This document shows positions 1-10,689 of a stretch of 64,000 nt of DNA, one piece after another. Source of the DNA: Cepaea nemoralis (taxonomy: Eukaryota; Mollusca; Gastropoda; Stylommatophora; Helicidae); the NCBI GenBank assembly GCA_014155875.1, contig JACEFZ010027104.1:398501-462500 (forward strand), written 5' to 3'. The notes beneath the pieces were generated by a model that was not told the origin of the DNA, searched no databases, and saw nothing but the letters and a program-made list of their open reading frames with translations. The position numbers were made by a program, and so were the translations under genes. The stretch's first letter is position 1; each line of letters begins with the position of its first letter.

Positions 1-615
1 AATAAATGAATTGTCCACAGAACGGGAATGTCTGTTGAACGACGACTGGCTTAATGGCCTGGCATTTTTTGGTGGGCATCACGTCTCATTTAAACTCTTT
101 AAATACGAGGATCCAGGGAAAAAACAAACTATTCACAAATTTGAGCGATGACATTTCTTCATTTAAAATGAGACTACGACTATTTATCGGACAGCCGACT
201 GAAGGCCCTTTAGAGCCGTTTCCAACTCTGAAGACGCGTGTCGTGGAAAAGAAATGTGTCTTGTTACAGTACAAAGTAAATATTGAAAGTCTTCTGGATA
301 TCTTTCAGTCGAGATTTCAAGAGTTCACAATAGAGGAGGATAATGTTGCACTCTTTCATGAATCCGTTCGTATTTCCTGATGCCAAGCTCTGTCAATTAC
401 AGCAAAACCTTCAGCACGAAGTAATCGATTTGAAACGAAATTCTGCACTGAGATGTAAATTCCTGATCTTACTGCTTCACCTTCAGCTGATCATATGATT
501 TAATTCTGGCGACTATTGACTGTCGAACAATTTGAACACTTGCGTTCATTCGCCCAGAGATACATTCGTCGTTTTGGTTCGACTTACAGATGCGAGCAGT
601 CATTTTCCGCAATGA
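1..615 (+). pseudogene. hAT-superfamily transposase relic, C-terminal half (upstream part)
   Basis: Conceptual translation resembles the hAT-derived EPM2AIP1/FAM200/ZBED5/GTF2IRD2-type proteins. It starts with an 'NELSTERECLLNDDWLNGLAF' style segment in one frame and continues from about position 70 in another frame with 'ITSHLNSLNTRIQGKNKLF' and 'FKMRLRLF'. Then come 'QFEHLRSFAQRYIRRFGS' and 'YRCEQSFSAMTV', which is the start of the hAT C-terminal dimerisation domain. At least two frame changes and stops near 378 and 453 make it non-functional. The reading stops abruptly at 620, where an LTR retroelement is inserted, and resumes at 9250. The family assignment rests on recalled family motifs, not on a search. 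It could be a decayed transposon or a decayed domesticated paralogue. Confidence 0.75.
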
Positions 616-620
616 CCGTT
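616..620. repeat. Target-site duplication (left) of the LTR element
   Basis: CCGTT lies immediately before the first LTR base (TGTGGG...). The same five bases directly follow the last base of the second LTR at 9250-9254. Five base pairs is a usual target duplication length for LTR-retrotransposon integrases. Confidence 0.88.
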
Positions 621-3595
621 TGTGGGATAATAAGTGTGAGCACCATATGAAATGGACTGAAATAAAGTCTAGGGTATATGATTCATTTGGTCCCTCAGGT
701 TCGCCGAACAGGCAGTTGATTCGAGACAGTTTCTTTCCCAAAAGACTCCAGGAATAGAGTAGTTATTGGCTCTTTTGAAAGAAGAATGGGATGATGGTCT
801 AATAGACTCCACCCACATTACAAGGTAAACTACTTTCCTGAAGACTAAAACAGAGAATAGGCCACTTAACCACAGATCTCTATCAAGTTGTTATCCTTGA
901 ATAAAATATCTGAGACTGTGTGTTGGTCGACCTCCCACTGGATTCTCTGCAGATATATATATATATATATATATATAAACACAGTGGCACATTTCTCTAC
1001 GACAACAAACAGTGTAACACTGGTCACGTAGACATTGAAAAACTCTCCTGACGAACATATATGTTTATTGACAGACTCATAAGCTGGTATCTGAGACTCT
1101 GTCTCCCGTACACTCTATCTAAACATCAACCAAAAATATACATTCTCAAATAATGTATGTACTGATAATCTAAAACATCAGGAGAATGTAGAGTCCCTCC
1201 ACACCGGGCTTCTCTACACTGTCTTTCTTCTCCCACACCAACAGTTCGATGATGACACTTATACTGTTCTACCCTACTCCTCTTCCTCTTCTACCGCTAA
1301 AACAGCTGGGCTCTCCCATCCTAATTTTGACCAAACTCCACACTGTGCCACTGAGGTAAACAAAGGTTCTCTGGATACTGATCAAGGTAATGGTGATGCG
1401 GATCGTTGTTATTGACAAAAGCCAGTCATAATTGACCAACAAAAAAAAAGGAACTGTTCTCAAGTGTTCCCTTCTATAAAATGGATGATGGTGTGTGACT
1501 TGAAGTCTGGATTGCTCGATCTGGCGGTGGTATTGAGAGGATAAAAATATCTGCATAAAATAAGGGATTTCAACCCTTGAGAAAAACGTCCATCAGTTAG
1601 GACAAGTTGTAGCACGAATGCTTCAACGACGTACTGGAGGATGTTGATAAAGGAAGGACTCTCCCTGAGTCTGGGTCAGTAGCTAGTTGAATCTCCTCTC
1701 GGCGATTTCCCGTAAATGGTAAGACTTGCATGCTTGATCGTAGAACAAGATGAAGTCTCAAATGTCTCAGCACGACATTTACACAAACCAGAGAAGAGTA
1801 GCTAGGTTCATATTAAATACAAATTATGACGACCTCTCATAAGGAAAGTACCATTCCATCTGTGACCTCGCCAACATTCTGGAACGAATAAAGCACAGAC
1901 TCTCAACAAAGTCGCTGGGGTCTCCAACGACCAAAAAAAACTCTCTATGCTTTGGTGTCACAGCTGGCTGAACATTGTGATGCGGCTTCCCGTAATATAA
2001 ATGGGTAACCTTCTTCGTCGAAAGGAAAAAGAGGAATCCACAATGTCGCAGGGGGGACATTGTACCACAGGAAGATCCGTATTGGTTTCATAGTTCACTC
2101 CAGTGCAAATGACTGTCCCACCTCGAGAGTAACTCCAGTGCGTAAGATGGTGCAGCCTATAACCTCCCTCCTAATACAGGAAGGAGATCAATAACATCTC
2201 TCGTCAGACGTACAGCCAAAGTGGGCTATACTTCGATCAGCTAAAATCAGCTGACCAATAACCAGCCAAGATCAGACCAAGATGTTCCCCGCCGGGTGCC
2301 TCAATTGTCTGCAAATCAAAAAATGACAAGCCATAAATATACTAGCTTATCACGCAAGTTCATAAGACTCACAGAGACAACAACGGAACATTTAGGTAGA
2401 GGACAATCCCCCTATCCTGAAGTGGTATACCTGTGGCCTGTATCGTATGGGTATATTTGGCGGGAAAGTGGGGCGGTACCCTGAACACTCGACCAACCTC
2501 ACCGAACAGGACATCACAGATACCAAATGGAGATATATTCTCCCACATACAAACACTCCTCTATAGGGGAGGACACAATCTGTTATACAACATGCACGGG
2601 TGGGGTGTGTGATTAAAATCGAAGGTGTGGAAATATTGGCTCCAATGACTTGTTATTGTGACAAGCATACTGCACGATTTACGGCAGTTAAAAAATGAGT
2701 ATTGAGGTATGTGAACCGTTCTCATAAATGTGATTGAGCCACGACATACATGATCCACCAAAATTCGACAAAAGCAATGGGGTGTCTTATCTGTGACCCC
2801 AGGCTGTCATACACACCAAATATAGGTTCCGCCCCCGGCATATTCTGCACACAGATAAAGTAAAGATTCACACACACAATATATATAGGTGCGTACAGTA
2901 ACTGAATCTTTAACAAAGGCATTATGTAACACCTGAACACTTTACCATAAAGTTAAGTAAAGCTAGGCTCTCCCTAAATGAGATGAACCAAAAGTGAAGA
3001 TAGATTGACTCTGCAGACACAGTACAGAATTTACAGAGACATCAAACTCTTCAAAAGAAGATGAAGTAGTGATCATAGCATGATAAGAATTGGATAAGAA
3101 TTGTAAGCATAGGAATATAGGACATTGGTATAGACGTTCAAATCTCAGGCCGGCTTTCTTACAGAAGTAATGATGCCGTAGCAAAGTCCACCAAAATACA
3201 TACATGACATGTAGTATGACTTTTCATATCAAACAAAGATTGTATTAAATAGTTAACACAAATCTTATCATTCAAAAAAACATAATTATGCTCACCAATG
3301 CAACATAGAGGCGAAAATAGCCCCCCCAAAAAGGGGCTACACCCTCCCGGGAAAAAAACACGTCTACATGGTTCGAACTGCTAGACTCAAGTGAATATGG
3401 CTGGTCCCGCCTGGAAGTTTTACCAGATTATTCCAGGCTATTCTGAGCTATGGGCACATTCCTTGCCTCTATCTGAGTGCTGGCATTCCTTCCCATAAAA
3501 GGTAGTGCCTGTCTCTCACACATGAAATCAGTCGTTCCAAGAACCGCTATTAATAATCGTCTGTAAGCTGGCGCGAACTGGGACATTATGTCACA
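621..3595 (-). repeat. Long terminal repeat (inferred 3' LTR), 2975 bp
   Basis: This is almost identical to 6256-9249 over its full length. Visible differences are mainly tract-length changes: the (AT)n near 954-977 is shorter than at 6587-6620, and the C-run near 3322 is much shorter than at 8966. There are also single-base changes and small indels such as near 1170 and 3145. Small open frames inside it (for example 2296-2484 and 2722-2940) recur identically in the other copy only because the DNA is duplicated. They show no recognisable protein. Confidence 0.88.
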
Positions 3596-3608
3596 TAAGT
3601 CCCCCAAT
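3596..3608 (-). promoter_or_regulatory. Candidate polypurine tract next to the inferred 3' LTR
   Basis: On the minus strand the sequence reads aattGGGGGACTTA directly before the LTR start TGTGAC. A short G-run two or three bases from the LTR boundary is typical of plus-strand priming sites in Gypsy-type elements. The call rests on position and composition only. Confidence 0.5.
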
Positions 3609-6229
3609 TCAACTGGTTGAGTACAACCAGTAAGACCAGTTAAACCAGCTTCCAGACTCCATGTGGTAACCACCTCCTCTGCTCCCGGGTGCCTCTCCTA
3701 AACCATCCACTTTCACCTGAGGTGTCTATACCATTCCTCCTAGCTCACAAATTCCGCTGCTATAGATCACAAATCTTCTCTTCCTGAGCCGCCACCATTC
3801 ATAATCTGAAGGTATATTGGCGAACTCAGTAATAAAATAGAGGTTTAACTCCACCTCTAAAGACGTGTGTGAACAAAAAAGAAACCATTGGTCACCTCTG
3901 TCCGCACAACATCAAAAAAATAGAAATCCCATCCGTAAATTCCCACCGTCGGATGCCGATTCTATCTAAGAGAAATGTTAGATTCCTTCCACTAACTCAG
4001 TCACGTCGGCATACGGAACCGATAAAATGTTGACTAGCACTTCGTGCTAATATATATATTCTTATTTTGCCCTCCACCAAGAATCTAAAAAAAACGGCTA
4101 CGGCCGAAAGGAGTTAAACATAGAGCGTCCTCTATGACTCAAGTAATTCTGGCGAGGCGCAATAAGACTTAGTTCCGAGGTTTACTTTAGGTAAATGTTG
4201 CTCTGTTTATGACAAATTTGGAAAGGGCCACATTCTCTTCCCTCCAACACCAATGTCTATTGTTGAGTCCAAGGTAAATCTACTCCGTTCGTTATAGTTT
4301 AACTCGGCCGTCTTGTTGACATAATCTCAACTCAACACCAAGAAGTCTTTGTCCTCAGTAGAAGTCAAATGCATCAGCTGTGATTGGTTCAATGTTTATA
4401 AACAGTGCTGCAGCCCTTCCGGTTACGCGCCCCATTCTTCATGGCGGATGACCTGCAGGTTTGTTCCGGAATGCTATCAATGCAGCTGAACACAAGCTCA
4501 GTTACAGTCACATCCCGCCGTCTTCTCTAGTTGTGGTAACCTACTTTTCCAGATACAGACTGTTTCGGCCTGTTAGTGCAACTACTGCTTGTGGGCGAAA
4601 TTGAAACCAGGTCAACTTTGCATTAACTTCTCCTCCGACCTAGATTCTAATTACCTGGCTATCAGTACATGATTCCAAGTGAATAATAATTATTCCAAGC
4701 ATTAGGATCCTTGAAGTGACGTTTTTAAAATGTCATGCTATAGAATAATTTAAAAGACTTCTCCTGCTAGTAACAGGGATGTCTAAAGCCTACTAGTCGT
4801 AGACCAACAAGAGATTACTTGTCCGGAATAAACCTCTCTTGTAAATATATAGTAAGGAATATATTATAATGAAGTGCACTTTTTCCTTACAATTTCCCGT
4901 TGGCTGAGGTAGAGAAGTATACTTTCTCTGTCATTTTACCGTGTTAAATGGACGGTAAAGATTAAACCCAACAGTACTTTAAATAGAAAGGAGTCGGGCG
5001 CTGCCCTGCCCCTTTCAACCTGTCATACGTGGAGACATGGTCCGCACGAACGTTTCAGATAGGTATAAATCTGAAGATGAATATGACAGTCCATGAAACG
5101 ATCCTGGAAAGCTAAAGCTGCCGGCATGTTCCATGTTCCCCTGAAACGAGGATAAAAGAAAAGAGTCGACGCCACGGGCTGTGTCATCCCTTGGTAAATT
5201 GGAGAGTAAATAGGTGGGGTCTCTCGTAAAAAGGACGTACGACTACTTCTCGTAATTCGGGATAAGGCGATTATATATATGATTATATGAATACACCCCA
5301 ACTCTTATTTGACGGTCCCAAAATAGGAAGTTGATGTAACTTCTATTGCGAAAAGCTTACGAGACGTCTAGTTAAAGGTTCCCGATATTCAACTGCACGT
5401 CTTTCGATAGTGTTAGCACAACGCTTCTAAGCAAAATGCAGCTGAAAAAAAAACCTCTGTGCCCAAAAGTGACACGAAAGGTCGACCAGCCCAAAAGTTA
5501 CGGTGCTGATCTATTTATAAACCGGATGTGGCATAAAAAGGTCCTGGGGATTCCCGAAGAATGTTCCCTAATCACCTTACGCCGCCGGTAGTTCACGCAT
5601 GTAGATTATAACGAAAAGGGTGAAAAATCGGGATTACCGACTAGAGTTTACGCTCGGTAAAAATACTTTTGCGTCTTCTTTTCTGTCTACAGTGGAACAA
5701 TAAGACGGGGACTCTTGGCCTACGATATATCCTAGGAGGGTTATTAAGATGATGGATAAATTTTTCCCGCTGGCTTCCTAACCAAATATATGGGTATTAA
5801 AAAAGTTTTACAAGAAGCTTTACGGGAAATGAACTAGTTGCCTAAGTCCTATAAAAAATAGGGATTGCCTTTGTGTTGCTGGTGAAATACAACCAATTTA
5901 AAATAATACCAGATTGTTATGGCAATAGTTATGGCACAAATGTTGGCACAAATCACATGGCAAAAAAATTTGACAACTAGTTAATACACATAAGTGGTCA
6001 TATGTGATCAGATGTTGATATAAAAAACTCTCACATAATCAAAATTCACTTATGGACCATCAAAACACCATCTGTGAACATCATTACTCAGATGACGTCA
6101 CATGAACAATCTATCAACTCAACGCCGCTCCACCTGTGAGGTAACATAGAATTTTCCATGTCAGTACCAGCAACCTGAAATTATTAGGAAGAATCTGAAC
6201 TCGATCATATTGAAAGAGGGAAGAAAACA

Positions 6230-6250
6230 ATCCCCCGGCGAGCGACCCCA
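6230..6250 (-). promoter_or_regulatory. Candidate tRNA primer-binding site
   Basis: Five bases inside the right LTR, the plus strand reads ATCCCCCGGCGAGCGACCCCA, ending in CCA like the 3' end of a mature tRNA. The minus strand would therefore pair with a tRNA primer starting TGG. I could not assign the tRNA species, and the spacing of a conventional T-loop does not fit perfectly. The sequence and its place support minus-strand orientation of the element. Confidence 0.5.
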
Positions 6251-6255
6251 ATTTA

Positions 6256-6585
6256 TGTGGGATAATAAGTGTGAGCACCATATGAAATGGACTGAAATAA
6301 AGTCTAGGGTATATGATTCATTTGGTCCCTCAGGTTCGCCGAACAGGCAGTTGATTCGAGACAGTTTCTTTCCCAAAAGACTCCAGGAATAGAGTAGTTA
6401 TTGGCTCTTTTGAAAGAAGAATGGGATGATGGTCTAATAGACTCCACCCACATTACAAGGTAAACTACTTTCCTGAAGACTAAAACAGAGAATAGGCCAC
6501 TTAACCACAGATCTCTATCAAGTTGTTATCCTTGAATAAAATATCTGAGACTGTGTGTTGGTCGACCTCCCACTGGATTCTCTGC

Positions 6586-6623
<38 letters not shown>

Positions 6624-9249
6624 ACAGTGGCACATTTCTCTACGACAACAAACAGTGTAACACTGGTCACGTAGACAATGAAAAACTCTCCTGACGAACA
6701 TATATGTTTATTGACAGACTCATAAGCTGGTATCTGAGACTCTGTCTCCCGTACACTCTATCTAAACATCAACCAAAAATATACATTCTCAAATAATGTA
6801 TGTACTGATACTCTAAAAACATCAGGAGAATGTAGAGTCCCTCCACACCGGGCTTCTCTACACTGTCTTTCTTCTCCCACACCAACAGTTCGATGATGAC
6901 ACTTATACTGTTCTACCCTACTCCTCTTCCTCTTCTACCGCTAAAACAGCTGGGCTCTCCCATCCTAATTTTGACCAAACTCCACACTGTGCCACTGAGG
7001 TAAACAAAGGTTCTCTGGATACTGATCAAGGTAATGGTGATGCGGATCGTTGATATTGACAAAAGCCAGTCATAATTGACCAACAAAAAAAAAGGAACTG
7101 TTCTCAAGTGTTCCCTTCTATAAAATGGATGATGGTGTGTGACTTGAAGTCTGGATTACTCGATCTGGCGGTGGTATTGAGAGGATAAAAATATCTGCAT
7201 AAAATAAGGGATTTCAACCCTTGAGAAAACGTCCATCAGTTAGGACAAGTTGTAGCACGAATGCTTCAACGACGTACTGGAGGATGTTGATAAAGGAAGG
7301 ACTCTCCCTGAGTCTGGGTCAGTAGCTAGTTGAATCTCCTCTCGGCGATTTCCCGTAAATGGTAAGACTTGCATGCTTGATCGTAGAACAAGATGAAGTC
7401 TCAAATGTCTCAGCACGACATTTACACAAACCAGAGAAGAGTAGCTAGGTTCATATTAAATACAAATTATGACGACCTCTCATAAGGAAAGTACCATTCC
7501 ATCTGTGACCTCGCCAACATTCTGGAACGAATAAAGCACAGACTCTCAACAAAGTCGCTGGGGTCTCCAACGACCAAAAAAAAACTCTCTATGCTTTGGT
7601 GTCACAGCTGGCTGAACATTGTGATGCGGCTTCCCGTAATATAAATGGGTAACCTTCTTCGTCGAAAGGAAAAAGAGGAATCCACAATGTCGCAGGGGGG
7701 ACATTGTACCACAGGAAGATCCGTATTGGTTTCATAGTTCACTCCAGTGCAAATGACTGTCCCACCTCGAGAGTAACTCCAGTGCGTAAGATGGTGCAGC
7801 CTATAACCTCCCTCCTAATACAGGAAGGAGATCAATAACATCTCTCGTCAGACGTACAGCCAAAGTGGGCTATACTTCGATCAGCTAAAATCAGCTGACC
7901 AATAACCAGCCAAGATCAGACCAAGATGTTCCCCGCCGGGTGCCTCAATTGTCTGCAAATCAAAAAATGACAAGCCATAAATATACTAGCTTATCACGCA
8001 AGTTCATAAGACTCACAGAGACAACAACGGAACATTTAGGTAGAGGACAATCCCCCTATCCTGAAGTGGTATACCTGTGGCCTGTATCGTATGGGTATAT
8101 TTGGCGGGAAAGTGGGGCGGTACCCTGAACACTCGACCAACCTCACCGAACAGGACATCACAGATACCAAATGGAGATATATTCTCCCACATACAAACAC
8201 TCCTCTATAGGGGAGGACACAATCTGTTATACAACATGCACGGGTGGGGTGTGTGATTAAAATCGAAGGTGTGGAAATATTGGCTCCAATGACTTGTTAT
8301 TGTGACAAGCATACTGCACGATTTACGGCAGGTAAAAAATGAGTATTGAGGTATGTGAACCGTTCTCATAAATGTGATTGAGCCACGACATACATGATCC
8401 ACCAAAATTCGACAAAAGCAATGGGGTGTCTTATCTGTGACCCCAGGCTGTCATACACACCAAATATAGGTTCCGCCCCCGGCATATTCTGCACACAGAT
8501 AAAGTAAAGATTCACACACACAATATATATAGGTGCGTACAGTAACTGAATCTTTAACAAAGGCATTATGTAACACCTGAACACTTTACCATAAGTTAAG
8601 TAAAGCTAGGCTCTCCCTAAATGAGATGAACCAAAAGTGAAGATAGATTGACTCTGCAGACACAGTACAGAATTTACAGAGACATCAAACTCTTCAAAAG
8701 AAGATGAAGTAGTGATCATAGCATGATAAGAATTGGATAAGAATTGTAAGCATAGGAATATAGGACATTGGTATAGACGTTCAATCTCAGGCCGGCTTTC
8801 TTACAGAAGTAATGATGCCGTAGCAAAGTCCACCAAAATACATACATGACATGTAGTATGACTTTTCATATCAAACAAAGATTGTATTAAATAGTTAACA
8901 CAAATCTTATCATTCAAAAAAACATAATTATGCTCACCAATGCAACATAGAGGCGAAAATAGCCCCCCCCCCCCCCCCAAAAAAAAGGGGCTACACCCTC
9001 CCGGGAAAAAAACACGTCTACATGGTTCGAACTGCTAGACTCAAGTGAATATGGCTGGTCCCGCCTGGAAGTTTTACCAGATTATTCCAGGCTATTCTGA
9101 GCTATGGGCACATTCCTTGCCTCTATCTGAGTGCTGGCATTCCTTCCCATAAAAGGTAGTGCCTGTCTCTCACACATGAAATCAGTCGTTCCAAGAACCG
9201 CTATTAATAATCGTCTGTAAGCTGGCGCGAACTGGGACATTATGTCACA
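6256..9249 (-). repeat. Long terminal repeat (inferred 5' LTR), 2994 bp
   Basis: This is a direct copy of 621-3595, with longer (AT)n at about 6587-6620 and a C-run followed by an A-run at about 8966-8987. The boundaries are sharp: homology begins at TGTGGG (6256) and stops at ...GTCACA (9249). Beyond them the flanks differ, apart from the target duplication. Confidence 0.88.
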
Positions 9250-9370
9250 CCGTTATAAAAAAGAAGTTACGTTCCAGACTCACCGACAGTAACCTTGCTG
9301 CGCTTATAACTGTGGGCACGGCAGATTTGTGCCCAGACATTGATAAACTGGCATCTGAACTTAAGTAACT
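9250..9370 (+). pseudogene. hAT transposase relic, dimerisation-domain end (downstream part)
   Basis: Directly after the second LTR the reading continues 'KKKLRSRLTDSNLAALI', then '...CPDIDKLASELK' and a stop near 9368. This is the end of a hAT C-terminal domain (family pattern: K-[T/N]-K-x-R-[S/N]-R-L-T-D-x-x-L). With the LTR element and one copy of CCGTT removed, 'FSAMTV' at 603-620 joins in frame to 'IKKKLRSRLTD'. That shows the two pieces were one gene before insertion. Confidence 0.8.
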
Positions 9371-9719
9371 GATTATGAAGAACAGTTTCAATTGTAAATT
9401 AATTACATTAATAGCGATTTTCGAAACTGATTTAAAATTTATTGTTAAATGAACTTTTGATTGTAAACCAAAAAATGACCACAGTGTAGATCTAGCACTG
9501 TCTGCCTTTAAAGTTTTAGAATTTTGTTGACGAAAATTAAGAAAGGTAAGAATGATATTGCACGACCTTTATAATTTTATAATATTGTGGCTCGCTTAAC
9601 TACAAAAAAATAGTAGATATGGTCCTCTGCTTGAAAAGCTACTTCTGATTTAGAGGATTAAGTGAAGGGTTACGAACAATGTGCATTTTCGATGCAAGCA
9701 GTCATCAGTTTATATCCTG
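9371..9719. other. Gene-free AT-rich stretch
   Basis: About 350 bp of AT-rich sequence after the hAT stop. I see no domain, repeat copy or structured element in it. Confidence 0.5.
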
Positions 9720-10260
9720 ATCCATTTCGATATTCTATACTTTTATTTCCCACCAGCTGCTTTCTTCTGCTGTTCTTTATGTGCCCACATTACCTTCAAA
9801 ATCGCACATTTTTATTAGCATGTCAATTTACATATATTTTCTTGTGTATTTTGAAGAAAGCTATAAAATGCTTGAATGGTTTTCTCTTCCGCCTTTGTTG
9901 TTGGTGCGTGTTTTTGTACCAATGTGATACTGGTTTGGCCTCAAGCCTTACACTAATGATTCCATCGCTGATGGTACGCGAGTATTATAACCAACTATGT
10001 GCGTGGCGTGACTATAGTCACGTATACTGCTACCTCGTTTCTTCCGTTTTTCTCCACCAGAATCCGTGTTCTCCATCAGAATACAAAGTCATCCCTAACT
10101 TATGTATACTATAGTGTCCTTGCCCATTCCCTCGATGATCGGAGATTTCCAATATTTCTGTTTTAAATCTTTCAAATTCGCCGATAATTATGTGCTGTTT
10201 CTCTTCATTCATAGTTTTCAAATTACATTTCATTTTCCTATTTTTAGTTTTCCTTTAACT
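9720..10260 (-). pseudogene. Decayed LINE endonuclease (APE-type) N-terminal fragment
   Basis: On the minus strand, frames with stops encode 'NLKTMNEEKQHIII', 'FERFKTEILEISD', 'GNGQGHYS' and, further along, 'APTTKAEEKTIQAFYSFLQ'. These follow the order of an apurinic-type LINE endonuclease (N-terminal 'WNVRTLNEEGK', then 'EMERY..DILGLSE.RW.G.G', then 'YAPT...AEE....FY..L'). A plus-strand 150-codon frame over the same bases has no recognisable content. No RT part follows, so this is an isolated, badly decayed piece. Confidence 0.5.
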
Positions 10261-10539
10261 TTAACACAGGATCCTTCTTTGACAAGGAAGTCTAGAAGAA
10301 ATCCGTCATCAAAACTGCTAGTGTCATATCCTGTGACACACTCTTCCCCAGTGTGCTGATAACATCCACTTGACCCTGGTGTCTAACCAACAACTCTTGT
10401 TTCTGTTTGGATGTCCTCTATAATTCCTTCTGTTATAATTTTCTAGGCATCTGTAAAGGAGGTAGCCTGCCATTACTTTTTTTTTTGGCAGTGATCACAT
10501 TTGTTACTGACAGTAGTAGCTACCTATATATATGTCTTT

Positions 10540-10668
10540 AGCCTGATGCAGGGAATAACAGAGTCCATGGGAATATCGATATATAAAGTCCATAATCGGG
10601 CACTCTCACGATGTTTATACTTCACCTCGACACAGCAAGGTACAAGAGGAACATGATGAGATGAGATG
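10540..10668 (+). mobile_element. LINE-C 3' end fragment (5'-truncated)
   Basis: The sequence matches the last about 120 bp of the LINE-C copies ending at 40075 and 56590: 'aggaataacagagtccatggg', '...actctcacga...ttatacttcacctcgacac', then the stop region and a short GATGA repeat tail (catgatgagatgagatgag). It is heavily 5'-truncated. The tail directly precedes the mariner relic. Confidence 0.8.
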
Positions 10669-10689
10669 AGCCTGATCATGAAGAAGTTG

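Larger units (their letters stand above)
3596..6255 (-). other. Internal region of the LTR element, no coding capacity seen
   Basis: These 2660 bp lie between the LTRs. On neither strand is there a reading frame longer than about 92 codons, and I recognise no protease, RT (YxDD), RNase H or integrase (HHCC/DDE) motif. It is single-copy within this window. If the element is mobilised in trans, packaging or priming signals should lie near its two ends. Autonomous relatives should carry coding sequence in this place. Confidence 0.75.
621..9249 (-). mobile_element. Complete non-autonomous LTR retrotransposon (LARD-like), 8.63 kb
   Basis: Two direct repeats of about 2.98 kb (621-3595 and 6256-9249) bracket a 2.66-kb interior. 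Each repeat begins TGTGGGATAAT and ends ATTATGTCACA, giving TG...CA termini and imperfect 11-bp inverted ends (9 of 11). A perfect 5-bp duplication, CCGTT, flanks the whole. The transcription strand is inferred to be minus. Reading leftwards from the right LTR, a primer-binding-like sequence starts 5 bases in (its complement reads like a tRNA 3' end, ...GCGACCCCA). A G-run precedes the left LTR on the minus strand, like a polypurine tract. No gag, protease, RT, RNase H or integrase reading frame is visible; the longest interior frame is about 92 codons. The near-identity of the LTRs argues for recent insertion, so the missing genes suggest a parasite mobilised by another element, not a decayed autonomous one. 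The insertion interrupts a hAT relic exactly. Confidence 0.88.

Noticed and set aside
2296..8584. Identical small open frames in the two LTRs (for example 2296-2484 and 7940-8128)
   Set aside because: Conservation reflects the recent LTR duplication, not selection; there is no protein similarity.
621..9249. Simple segmental duplication of 3 kb
   Set aside because: TG...CA termini, the exact 5-bp flanking duplication and the interrupted hAT reading frame all favour an LTR element.
9662..10114. 150-codon plus-strand frame rich in Phe, Leu and Cys
   Set aside because: The first codon is GTG, it has no recognisable domain, and the opposite strand shows LINE endonuclease motifs.
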